DNA from: Fidelibacterota bacterium
GTDB lineage: Bacteria; Marinisomatota; Marinisomatia; Marinisomatales; TCS55
NCBI GenBank assembly: GCA_004124535.1
Contig: SCKQ01000026.1
Span: forward strand, 1-28,925
DNA: 28,925 nt
Reading direction: 5' to 3'
Both the position numbers and the translations under genes were made by a program. Within the stretch, counting starts at the first letter, position 1, and each line of letters opens with the position of its first letter. The notes under the pieces were generated by a model, which was not told the origin of the DNA, made no database searches, and saw only the letters and a list, made by a program, of their open reading frames with translations. Positions 1 through 7,081 of the stretch are shown piece after piece.

Positions 1-129
1 GATCAGAATATAGAGGCTGGATATCATAGCGTTATCTGGAATGCTGATAATCATGCCAGTGGTATGTATTTTGTGAAAATGCATGCTGGCAACTATATCA
101 GCACTCAGAAGTTGATGCTGGTTAAATAG
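1..129 (+). CDS. C-terminal end of a secreted protein with T9SS-type sorting domain (partial)
   Basis: Reading frame 1 is open from the first base to a TAG stop and gives 42 residues; the start lies outside the window. The tail has the pattern W-N-x-D-x3-A-S-G-M-Y-F-V-K, then a short turn, then a K-L-M-L-V-K end. This is typical of the last two or three beta strands of the type IX secretion 'type A' sorting domain (also called Por secretion tail) or of the related FlgD-like fold. In that family the domain is a C-terminal signal for export across the outer membrane and is found in Bacteroidota and related FCB phyla. The function of the rest of the protein cannot be told. The gene converges on the proline dehydrogenase gene with only 2 bases between the two stop codons. 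Confidence 0.7.
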   Translation, partial: DQNIEAGYHSVIWNADNHASGMYFVKMHAGNYISTQKLMLVK

Positions 130-131
130 CT

Positions 132-1046
132 CTACCTCCTAAATAAATCCTTCAAAATATAACCGGCAATATTAGGGTTTTCCTTTAAGCGTCGAATAGA
201 ATAGGCGTACCAGTCTTTACCAAAAGGTACATACACCCGTACTTTAAAGTTATTCTTTAAGTGTTTTTCCAGCCAGCCAGACATGGGTACGCCGTATAAA
301 ACCTGAAATTCAAATTTATCAGCAGAAACATTGAGTTCGCTAATGAGGGCATAGGCTGATTCCAATAGTTCTAAATCATGAGTGGCTATGCCAACATAAA
401 TCCCCTTTTCAAAGGCAAAGCGTAAAAGTTTAATAAAATTACTGTTAATCTTCCGCCGTCTCTGGATGGCAATTGCAGGAGGTTCTTTATAAATTCCTTT
501 GCACAGGCGGAAATTAAAACTACCATTTTGAGAGAGATCTTCTAAATCTGTTTGGGTGCGATACAGATATGCCTGAAAAACAGTTCCCACTTTTTGATAT
601 TTTTCATAACAGCTTTTAAAGAGGGAAATAGTCACATCTGTTATAACTGAGCTTTCCATATCGATGCGTAAAAAATTATGAGTCTCCTCTGCTTTGCTGA
701 GGAGTTTATCCAAATTGCTTTGGAGAATTTCATTACTGATATCCAGACCAATATGGCTGGGCTTTATGGAGATATTGCAGTCCAGACCCTGTTGAGAAAT
801 CTTGTCATAAATTTTTAAATAATCGTGGGTGATTTCATCTGCTTCAGATTCCGATTCAGTATGCTCTCCTAAAATATCCACCGTTGCAGAATACCCTTTT
901 TCATTTAACTGACGAATCACCACTAATGCATCGGTTATGCTTTCTCCAGCTACGTATCTGCCGGCAATTTTCCAAACCAACCAGAGGGGAAGCAGGGGAG
1001 TGATTTTAATAATAAATTGGTTAAAAATGCTTTTAATCATCTGCAT
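132..1046 (-). CDS. putB: Proline dehydrogenase (monofunctional, FAD-dependent)
   Basis: A 304-aa protein of the size expected for single-domain bacterial proline dehydrogenase. It oxidises L-proline to pyrroline-5-carboxylate and passes electrons through FAD to the quinone pool. Family motifs appear in order along the TIM-barrel: SIKPSHIGL (93-101), RIDMES (127-132), QAYLYRT (158-164), RLCKGIYKE (180-188), ATHD (221-224), EFQVLYG (246-252), and a C-terminal block with YVPFG (272-276) and the substrate-binding Arg pair R285/R286. A short hydrophobic stretch at 16-27 may help peripheral membrane contact. ATG at M1 or M3 could be the start; neither has a clear Shine-Dalgarno. It is divergent from the first nuo operon and shares its 124-bp upstream region. 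No P5C dehydrogenase domain is fused. Confidence 0.93.
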   Translation of the reverse strand: MQMIKSIFNQFIIKITPLLPLWLVWKIAGRYVAGESITDALVVIRQLNEKGYSATVDILGEHTESESEADEITHDYLKIYDKISQQGLDCNISIKPSHIGLDISNEILQSNLDKLLSKAEETHNFLRIDMESSVITDVTISLFKSCYEKYQKVGTVFQAYLYRTQTDLEDLSQNGSFNFRLCKGIYKEPPAIAIQRRRKINSNFIKLLRFAFEKGIYVGIATHDLELLESAYALISELNVSADKFEFQVLYGVPMSGWLEKHLKNNFKVRVYVPFGKDWYAYSIRRLKENPNIAGYILKDLFRR

Positions 1047-1170
1047 AATATTATCAGGTATTTCTATGAATATCCAAAAATGAAAAATATCTTCAATACT
1101 ATTGTGATTTTGGGTTGTTTATTAAAAAATTAACCATCTAAATTTAACACTCTGTCAGACAGAAATATTT
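1047..1170. promoter_or_regulatory. Divergent intergenic region (putB / nuoA1) with a palindrome at 1151-1163
   Basis: This 124-bp AT-rich gap is the only place for promoters of both the proline dehydrogenase gene (leftward) and the first nuo operon (rightward). I could not assign convincing -35/-10 hexamers. A perfect palindrome TCTGTC-A-GACAGA occupies 1151-1163 and ends 7 bases before the GTG of nuoA1. It could be an operator or a small structure over the ribosome-binding region. No clear Shine-Dalgarno precedes the GTG. Confidence 0.45.
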
Positions 1171-1593
1171 GTGTATCAAGACTTTTTACCTATAATAATA
1201 TTCACCGTTTTAGCAGCCGTACTCATTGGAGTACCACTTGGGCTGCAATACCTCCTTTCTCCAAGAAAAAATAAAGGCGGCGATAAGCTCATATCCTATG
1301 AATGTGGTGAACTCCCCGAAGGCTCAGCCTGGGTTAAATTCAACATCCGCTTTTATGTCATAGCCCTCGTCTTCCTCATTTTTGATGTTGAAATTGTATT
1401 CCTTTTCCCCTGGGCAGTTGTTTTCCAGGACTTAGGTCTGCTGGCCTTTATTGAAGCCTTCATCTTTGTATTAATTCTGGTTGTGGGATTTATTTATGTC
1501 TGGGCCAAAGGTGATCTTGACTGGGTAAAAATGAATGTCCGCTACGGTAAAGGGCGCTATGCTAATCTACAATCTAAAGGAGAAACAAGCTGA
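1171..1593 (+). CDS. nuoA: NADH-quinone oxidoreductase subunit A (operon 1)
   Basis: A 140-aa membrane subunit of the complex I quinone module, three transmembrane helices. The family signature is clear: the TM1-TM2 loop has YECG with the conserved Cys at 45, followed by [19 protein letters not shown] around 57-75 with acidic D72/E74, and FLFPWA at 78-82. Start is GTG at 1171: the frame has an in-frame TAA at 1123-1125 and no better ATG. The stop overlaps the nuoB1 start by one base (TGATG). The hydrophilic C-terminal tail ([14 protein letters not shown]) is longer than in subunit A of operon 2 (121 aa). It is the first gene of an 11-gene nuoABCDHIJKLMN operon. Confidence 0.95.
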   Translation: MYQDFLPIIIFTVLAAVLIGVPLGLQYLLSPRKNKGGDKLISYECGELPEGSAWVKFNIRFYVIALVFLIFDVEIVFLFPWAVVFQDLGLLAFIEAFIFVLILVVGFIYVWAKGDLDWVKMNVRYGKGRYANLQSKGETS

Positions 1594-2087
1594 TGGATGC
1601 TACGTTATTAGAGAGATTTGACAAGGACAATATTGTAGTTGAAAAATTAGATGACCTTATTAATTGGTCTCGCGCTAATTCACAGTGGTATTTCCAGTTT
1701 GGCCTGGCATGCTGTGCTATTGAAATGATGGCAACAGCTGCCCCTCGTCATGACCTGGAACGCTTTGGCGCCATGCCCAGAGCATCACCCCGGCAGTCTG
1801 ATGTGATGATTGTAGCCGGCACAGTTACTTTAAAAATGGCAGAACGGGTAAAACGATTATTTGAACAAATGTCCGATCCTAAATATGTCATTTCCATGGG
1901 AAGCTGTTCCAATAGTGGGGGTCCTTACTGGCAGTATGGCTACCATGTACTCAAGGGTGTTGATTTAGTAGTACCCGTTGATGTGTATGTCCCTGGTTGT
2001 CCACCCCGTCCTGAAGCGCTTTTACAGGGATTGTTAGAACTCCAGAAGAAAATCAAAACTGAGACTCCCCTCAGGAAGAAGGCCTAA
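1593..2087 (+). CDS. nuoB: NADH-quinone oxidoreductase subunit B, N2 cluster carrier (operon 1)
   Basis: A 164-aa peripheral-arm subunit holding the terminal 4Fe-4S cluster N2, which reduces quinone. All four ligands are visible: tandem C40-C41, C105 (MGSCSNSGG) and C136 (VPGCPPRPE). SPRQSD (65-70) and [13 protein letters not shown] (128-140) are family signatures. The ATG overlaps the nuoA1 stop by one base, so translation is probably coupled. nuoC1 follows after one base. It differs clearly from the NuoB of operon 2 (GSCSNSGG here, GACASTGG there), so the two operons look like separate lineages rather than a recent duplication. Confidence 0.97.
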   Translation: MDATLLERFDKDNIVVEKLDDLINWSRANSQWYFQFGLACCAIEMMATAAPRHDLERFGAMPRASPRQSDVMIVAGTVTLKMAERVKRLFEQMSDPKYVISMGSCSNSGGPYWQYGYHVLKGVDLVVPVDVYVPGCPPRPEALLQGLLELQKKIKTETPLRKKA

Positions 2088-2088
2088 T

Positions 2089-2574
2089 ATGACCTTTGCT
2101 GATATTATAAAATTTCTAGAAACGAAGGCTGCTGGTAAATCCTCCATAATTGAAGGGAAAGAGGTTATTTTGGTCTCACCTGATAATTGGGTTGAAATTT
2201 CCACTTTGCTGAAAAATGAATCTAAACTTGATTTTGATTATCTCATGTGCATCTCCTCCTATGATAAAGGCGATAACAAGACTTATGGTGCAGCCTATAA
2301 TTTATTTTCCACTACCATTAACCACTATTTGGAAGTGAGGGTGGAAACTGAAGACGGCACAGCAATCCCCTCTGTCACCGGCTTATGGCAGGCGGCGGAC
2401 TGGCATGAGCGTGAAGCTTTTGATATGATGGGGCTTCAATTTGAGGGTCATCCCAACTTGAAGAGAATTTTACTATCTGAAGATTGGGATGGGTATCCGC
2501 TGCGGAAAGATTACAAGGAACCGGATTACTATCGTGGTATGCCTGTACCTAAAGACAAAACATATTGGGATTAA
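2089..2574 (+). CDS. nuoC: NADH-quinone oxidoreductase subunit C (operon 1)
   Basis: A 161-aa '30-kDa' subunit of the quinone module. The conserved C-terminal signature is complete: DWHEREAFDMMGLQFEGHPN, then RILL, then GYPLRKDY near residue 150. It is not fused to NuoD. The gene starts one base after the nuoB1 stop and its TAA overlaps the nuoD1 ATG. It has no cofactor; it packs against NuoB, D and I at the base of the peripheral arm. Confidence 0.95.
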   Translation: MTFADIIKFLETKAAGKSSIIEGKEVILVSPDNWVEISTLLKNESKLDFDYLMCISSYDKGDNKTYGAAYNLFSTTINHYLEVRVETEDGTAIPSVTGLWQAADWHEREAFDMMGLQFEGHPNLKRILLSEDWDGYPLRKDYKEPDYYRGMPVPKDKTYWD

Positions 2575-3713
2575 TGGAAGAACAAGCCATAGCTAAATCA
2601 GTGTTGGAAACGGGCGAAATGGTGCTGAATATGGGGCCTCAGCACCCCAGTACTCATGGTGTATTGCGTTTGAAAATTCACACCGATGGAGAAATCGTAT
2701 CCAAAATAGAACCAGTTATTGGTTATCTCCATAGATGTTTTGAAAAACACTGTGAATATTTATCTTATGAGCAAATTGTTCCCTTTACGGACCGTTGCGA
2801 CTATCTTGCATCCATGCACATGGATCATGCCTTTTCAATCGCCGTTGAAAAATTATTGGATGTTGAACTTCCGGAGCGAGTGGAATATATCAGGGTTATC
2901 ATTGCAGAATTACAGCGCATTGCCAGCCACCTGGTTGCCCTGGGTACATTTGGTTTGGATGTAGGCGCAATAACCCCCTTTACCTGGGCCATCCGTGACC
3001 GGGAAAGAATCCTGGATTTATTTGAAGCCCTCTGTGGTGCACGCCTGCTCTATAATTATATCTGGCCTGGTGGTGTATCCCACGATTTACCGCCCAAGTT
3101 TGTAGAGAGAACTCTGGATTTCCTGGATTACTTTGACCCTCAGATTGATGAATTTAATAACCTGTTGAGTACCAATAAAATATTTATTGAACGCACCGGA
3201 GATGTAGGTGTTCTTCCACCGGATGTGGGAATCAATTTCGGTGTTACCGGTCCCAGCCTCCGTGGTAGTGGAGTTAATTGGGATCTGCGAAAAAATGAGC
3301 CATATTCCATTTATGATAAATTTGATTTTGATGTGCCGCTAGGTGAGGGCACAATGGGTACAATAGGGGATACTTGGGATCGTTATTATGTCCGAGTGCT
3401 GGAGATGCGGGAGTCAGCTAAAATTATCCGCCAGGCCTGTGCCCAGCTTCCTGATGGAGATGTGCATGAGGCAATACCGAAAAAGATACGGCCTGCAGTG
3501 GGGGAAGTTTATGGCAGATACGAATCGGCTCGTGGAGATGTAGGTTTTTACATTATCAGTAATGGCAAGAATATTCCGTTGCGAGTGAAAATGCGTTCCC
3601 CGGCATTTTGTAATCTATCAGTCCTCAGTGAAATTGCTGAGGGATGGATGATATCTGATGTCATCGCTATTTTAGGCAGTCTGGATATTGTTCTGGGAGA
3701 AATTGACAGATGA
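2574..3713 (+). CDS. nuoD: NADH-quinone oxidoreductase subunit D, quinone-site subunit (operon 1)
   Basis: About 379 aa with the ATG at 2574, which overlaps the nuoC1 stop as TAATG. A TTG nine bases upstream (2565) is possible but less likely. The family signature MGPQHPSTHGVLR near the N-terminus holds the quinone-head histidine. The DRCDYLASM segment holds the conserved tyrosine of the same pocket, and the protein ends in the typical LGEIDR. The paired nickel-binding cysteines of related [NiFe] hydrogenase large subunits are absent, so this is complex I and not a membrane-bound hydrogenase. The stop overlaps nuoH1 by four bases (ATGA). Confidence 0.95.
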   Translation: MEEQAIAKSVLETGEMVLNMGPQHPSTHGVLRLKIHTDGEIVSKIEPVIGYLHRCFEKHCEYLSYEQIVPFTDRCDYLASMHMDHAFSIAVEKLLDVELPERVEYIRVIIAELQRIASHLVALGTFGLDVGAITPFTWAIRDRERILDLFEALCGARLLYNYIWPGGVSHDLPPKFVERTLDFLDYFDPQIDEFNNLLSTNKIFIERTGDVGVLPPDVGINFGVTGPSLRGSGVNWDLRKNEPYSIYDKFDFDVPLGEGTMGTIGDTWDRYYVRVLEMRESAKIIRQACAQLPDGDVHEAIPKKIRPAVGEVYGRYESARGDVGFYIISNGKNIPLRVKMRSPAFCNLSVLSEIAEGWMISDVIAILGSLDIVLGEIDR

Positions 3714-4810
3714 CATCCATTGTCGATTCATTGGTAAAATCTTTTTCATCCTTTAATCTGGATATAGCAGTTTTGCTGCCAGTTATTACCCTCATAGGCG
3801 GAACCGTAATATTTTTAATTATGGCCGTCAACGCTCTCATAGCTGTCTATTTTGAACGAAAAATATCCGCCTTCATGCAGGACAGGTTAGGTCCCATGGA
3901 AGTGGGAATATTTGGCTTTAAGGGTGGGAAGAAGTTTTGGGGTGGTATTGGCCAAACGCTTGCTGATGCCATAAAGCTATTAGTGAAAGAAGATATTCTC
4001 CCCAATAATGCAGATAAATTCTTAATGATTCTTGCCCCATTTATTATTTTTACAGGAGCATTTCTTACATTTATTGGCCTTCCTTTTGCCCAAAATATTG
4101 TTATTTCAGATTTTAATATAGGTATTTTTTATATTTTTGCCATGAGTTCCATTGGTGTTATCGGTGTCATTCTTGCTGGATGGTCTTCCAATAATAAATG
4201 GTCCTTGTATGGATCTATGCGGGCTGCAGCTCAGATTATTAGTTATGAAATTCCAATTGGTTTGTCTTTGCTTTTAGTTGTGCTTGTAGCTGGAAGTTTA
4301 CATTTAGGTGATATTGTTCAATGGCAGGCTGACCATCGCTGGTTTATTTTTCACAGTCCTTTTACCTTTTTAGCCTTTTTTATTTTCTATATTTCAACAA
4401 TTGCGGAGACCAACCGTACTCCTTTTGATATACCGGAAGCTGAATCAGAATTGGTGGCAGGTTGGATGACGGAATATTCCGGATTCCGATGGGCGCTTTT
4501 CTTTTTGAGTGAGTATGCCAACATGCTTATCGTCAGTATTGTAGCTTCTATTGTATTCCTTGGCGGCTGGTTATCTCCCTTGCAGATATTCAATATTTTC
4601 CCCGATTCCTGGCTTATATTAGATGGCCCGGCAATTGGGTTGTTCTGGGTACTATTTAAAGCAGTTATTCTCATTTTTATTATGATGTGGTTTCGTTGGA
4701 CTTTCCCCCGTTTAAGAGTAGACCAACTCATGTATCTCTGCTGGAAGGTCTTTATTCCATTTGCATTGGCCAATCTATTTTTAGTGAGTTTATGGGAACT
4801 TATTTTTTAA
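3710..4810 (+). CDS. nuoH: NADH-quinone oxidoreductase subunit H (operon 1)
   Basis: A 366-aa membrane subunit that forms the entrance of the quinone chamber and links it to the proton-pumping arm. Signatures: ERKISAFMQDRLGP (49-62), the loop around 175-200 with SMRAAAQIISYEI, AETNRTPFDIPEAESELVAG in the central acidic loop, and YSGFRWALFFLSEYANM after it. Compared with NuoH of operon 2 it has a longer N-terminus and about 10 extra residues just after RLGPMEVG, giving IFGFKGGKKFWGGI before GQTLADAIK. This is the cytoplasmic loop after TM1 near the quinone entry. The next gene begins directly after the stop. Confidence 0.95.
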   Translation: MTSIVDSLVKSFSSFNLDIAVLLPVITLIGGTVIFLIMAVNALIAVYFERKISAFMQDRLGPMEVGIFGFKGGKKFWGGIGQTLADAIKLLVKEDILPNNADKFLMILAPFIIFTGAFLTFIGLPFAQNIVISDFNIGIFYIFAMSSIGVIGVILAGWSSNNKWSLYGSMRAAAQIISYEIPIGLSLLLVVLVAGSLHLGDIVQWQADHRWFIFHSPFTFLAFFIFYISTIAETNRTPFDIPEAESELVAGWMTEYSGFRWALFFLSEYANMLIVSIVASIVFLGGWLSPLQIFNIFPDSWLILDGPAIGLFWVLFKAVILIFIMMWFRWTFPRLRVDQLMYLCWKVFIPFALANLFLVSLWELIF

Positions 4811-6286
4811 ATGAGTGAATATTTTAGCAATATTATATATGGAGTAAAATCATTTCTCACCGGTATGAAACTTACTCTGGATCATTTTAATAATAAGAAG
4901 GAACGGGTTGCCACTCTGCAGTATCCCCATGAAAAGTGGCCCATTCCGGAACGTAATATTGGTTTTGACCATGCGGAGTACAACCTCATCCGCTCCCGGC
5001 TGCACGTTGATATTGATGATTGTATCTCTTGTATGCAATGTGAAAAGTTCTGCCCTGTTGATTGCATCAAAATTGATTTCATAAAGCCTCCCAAGGATAG
5101 TGATGTGGATTGCGGTATCACTTCAAATGATACTCAGAAAAAAATGATTGTGAGCCGTTTTACCATTGACATGTCGGAGTGCATGTACTGCAATCTCTGT
5201 GTTTTCCCTTGCCCTGAAGAATGTATTTATATGGTGGGCGGCCCTAATGCAGAAAAACATGAAATTGATTACGAATTCAGTCAGTATAAACGGGACGGGA
5301 TGATATTTGAGTTTGCCGATGCCACTGATGATATGATCCGTGATGCCGGCGGTGAAAAATGGCTAGAACAGCGGGATGCAAAATTAAAAAAGAATTCTGA
5401 AGGTGTAGAATTAATGGGCATTGTGCCCGAAGCAACTCCAGTGCAAGTTGCCGCGCCTGTGCTAGAAACAGGTACTGCAGCTGCCAAACCAGTTACTGCT
5501 GTAAAACCCCTCGGTGGTGAGTTTGATATCAAGTCCTTAAATGGCATTGCTGATAAAATGTGCCGGGGTATCGCCAAAAAAGCCTTTATGGCTGCCAAGC
5601 GTGCCGGTAAAGATACAACCGCTATTTTGGCTGATGTGGCTCAGGCTCTTAGTGATGCCGGAAAAATGACTGAAGATATCCAGTCTATTTTAGATGGATT
5701 ATCAGCGCCATCACCAGAAGCAGTTACGCCAGTAGTGGAAACAGAGGGAGCTACTAAAGCGGAAAGTGTTGCTGAAGTTCCACCAACTACAGAAGTAAAA
5801 GAATTTGATATCAAAGATTTAAATGTTATTGAAGATAAAATGGCCAGAGGGACTGCTAAAAAAGCATTCCTTGCTGCTAAACGATCTGGTGAAGATAAAG
5901 TTGAGGCTGTCCGTAAAGCGCTTGGCGATGCTGGGAAATTAGATGTAGCTGCTGAAAAATTGCTAAATTCATTTACCAGTGCTGCCGCAGAACCTTCCCA
6001 GCCTACTGCTGTGGAAAAAACAGCCGAACCCACTGAAGAAGCTGCAGCAGAATCGCTAGCCGCATCAGAGCCTGCAGAAGATTTGCCACTGTTTGAGATT
6101 GCTGAACTGAATGGTATTGATGATAAGATGACTCGAGGCATGGCCAAGAAAATCTATATGGCAGGGAAGAGGGCTGACAAATCAAGAACAGAAGTCATTG
6201 CTGATCTCCGTGCTGGTTTAACAGAGGCTGGCAAATTGGATGATGCCACAGCTGCAATTCTCAATAATCTGGAGAGTGGAAATTAA
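4811..6286 (+). CDS. nuoI: NADH-quinone oxidoreductase subunit I with a three-repeat C-terminal extension (operon 1)
   Basis: The first ~195 residues are a normal NuoI carrying clusters N6a and N6b: C71, C74, C77, C81 and C124, C127, C130, C134. The N-terminal amphipathic part sits on the membrane. Ordinary NuoI is about 150-200 aa, while this protein is 491 aa. After an Ala/Pro linker (205-237) come three homologous domains at about 238-297, 332-388 and 428-487, separated by Ala/Pro/Glu/Thr-rich linkers. The shared pattern is F-[DE]-I-x2-L-N-x-I-x-D-K-M-x-R-G-x-A-K-K, then A-x-K-R, then AGK[ML], then L-x2-[LF]. Each unit looks like a small helical bundle with a basic middle. I do not recognise the domain. 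The reading frame is intact and the nuoJ1 start overlaps its stop, so it is a real part of the gene. The extension's function is unknown; it may dock an electron donor or regulate assembly. Confidence 0.93.
   Translation: MSEYFSNIIYGVKSFLTGMKLTLDHFNNKKERVATLQYPHEKWPIPERNIGFDHAEYNLIRSRLHVDIDDCISCMQCEKFCPVDCIKIDFIKPPKDSDVDCGITSNDTQKKMIVSRFTIDMSECMYCNLCVFPCPEECIYMVGGPNAEKHEIDYEFSQYKRDGMIFEFADATDDMIRDAGGEKWLEQRDAKLKKNSEGVELMGIVPEATPVQVAAPVLETGTAAAKPVTAVKPLGGEFDIKSLNGIADKMCRGIAKKAFMAAKRAGKDTTAILADVAQALSDAGKMTEDIQSILDGLSAPSPEAVTPVVETEGATKAESVAEVPPTTEVKEFDIKDLNVIEDKMARGTAKKAFLAAKRSGEDKVEAVRKALGDAGKLDVAAEKLLNSFTSAAAEPSQPTAVEKTAEPTEEAAAESLAASEPAEDLPLFEIAELNGIDDKMTRGMAKKIYMAGKRADKSRTEVIADLRAGLTEAGKLDDATAAILNNLESGN
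5522..6271 (+). repeat. Three diverged coding repeats in nuoI1
   Basis: Units at about 5522-5701, 5804-5974 and 6092-6271, encoding residues 238-297, 332-388 and 428-487 of NuoI1. Positions shared by all three include L-N-x-I-x-D-K-M-x-R-G-x-A-K-K, A-x-K-R and A-G-K. The DNA has diverged while the protein pattern holds, which suggests the repeats are old and selected. Linkers (5702-5803, 5975-6091) are Ala/Pro/Glu-rich. Confidence 0.9.
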
Positions 6287-6771
6287 TGGCTGAGAACCTC
6301 TTTTTAATCATCGCTGCTTTGGTTATTGCATCTGCTTTCTGGGTAGTATTCTCGCCAAATTTAATTCATTCTGCTGTATCATTATTATTCACCCTCTTTA
6401 GTACCGCCGGATTATATATTTTTCTCTATGCAGATTTTATCGCTGCTACCCAGGTTGTGATTTATGTTGGAGGCATTCTGGTCTTGATAATTTTTGGTGT
6501 AATGCTCACCAACCGCATTGATACCCCCAGCATAGCTGCCAGCAGCAAGAACCAGTTTATTGGCGGCATGGGGGCATTTTCAATTTTTGTCATACAGGTA
6601 TCCGTTATTTTTAATACCCCTTGGCATATTGGTACTGAGCAAAGTCGGGATTCCACTGTAGCCAGTATTGGCTATCTATTATTAAACGAATACCTGCTGC
6701 CCTTTGAAATTATTTCAATTTTACTGTTGGCAGCCCTCATGGGCGCAGCCTTATTATCGAGGCGCACCTAA
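6286..6771 (+). CDS. nuoJ: NADH-quinone oxidoreductase subunit J (operon 1)
   Basis: A 161-aa subunit with five predicted transmembrane helices, placed between NuoH and NuoK in the membrane arm. The family core is visible: NLIHSAVSLLFTLFSTAGLYIFL, then ADFIAATQVVIYVGG with the conserved TM3 segment that carries the pi-bulge in solved structures, then ILVLIIFGVML. The ATG overlaps the nuoI1 stop and the TAA overlaps the nuoK1 ATG (TAATG). Confidence 0.95.
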   Translation: MAENLFLIIAALVIASAFWVVFSPNLIHSAVSLLFTLFSTAGLYIFLYADFIAATQVVIYVGGILVLIIFGVMLTNRIDTPSIAASSKNQFIGGMGAFSIFVIQVSVIFNTPWHIGTEQSRDSTVASIGYLLLNEYLLPFEIISILLLAALMGAALLSRRT

Positions 6772-7079
6772 TGGATTCCTTACAATCCTATCTCATTATT
6801 GCAGCAATATTATTTTCCATGGGAATATACGGTGTCATCACCCGGAAAAATGCAGTGGCTATCCTCATGGGGATTGAACTGATTCTTAATTCCGCCAATA
6901 TCAATTTTATCGCATTTAACCGTTTTGGCGGAATGACCAATTTAGACGGTCATGTATTCAGTATATTTGTTATTGTTTTGGCTGCAGCCGAAGCGGCAGT
7001 TGCGCTGGCAATTGTCATAAATTTATTTAAAAATGTTGGCAGCGTTGATGTAGATGATGCTGATCTTCTAAAGGGATAA
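6771..7079 (+). CDS. nuoK: NADH-quinone oxidoreductase subunit K (operon 1)
   Basis: A 102-aa, three-helix subunit homologous to MrpC. The two membrane glutamates needed for proton transfer are present at E36 (MGIELILNSANI) and E74 (LAAAEAAVALAI). Translationally coupled to nuoJ1 by TAATG overlap; nuoL1 follows after two bases. Confidence 0.96.
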   Translation: MDSLQSYLIIAAILFSMGIYGVITRKNAVAILMGIELILNSANINFIAFNRFGGMTNLDGHVFSIFVIVLAAAEAAVALAIVINLFKNVGSVDVDDADLLKG

Positions 7080-7081
7080 TT

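Noticed and set aside
2565..2573. TTG start nine bases before the nuoD1 ATG
   Set aside because: The ATG at 2574 overlaps the nuoC1 stop as TAATG, the pattern used repeatedly in this operon.
2574..3713. Possibility that operon 1 is a membrane-bound [NiFe] hydrogenase or formate hydrogenlyase
   Set aside because: NuoD1 lacks the paired nickel-binding cysteine motifs, ends in the complex I type LGEIDR, and NuoA, J, K and N are all present.
5641..6147. Long minus-strand open frame (168 aa) inside nuoI1
   Set aside because: Antisense to the Ala/Glu/Lys-rich repeat region; its Ser/Ala/Pro-rich product just mirrors that composition and resembles no protein.
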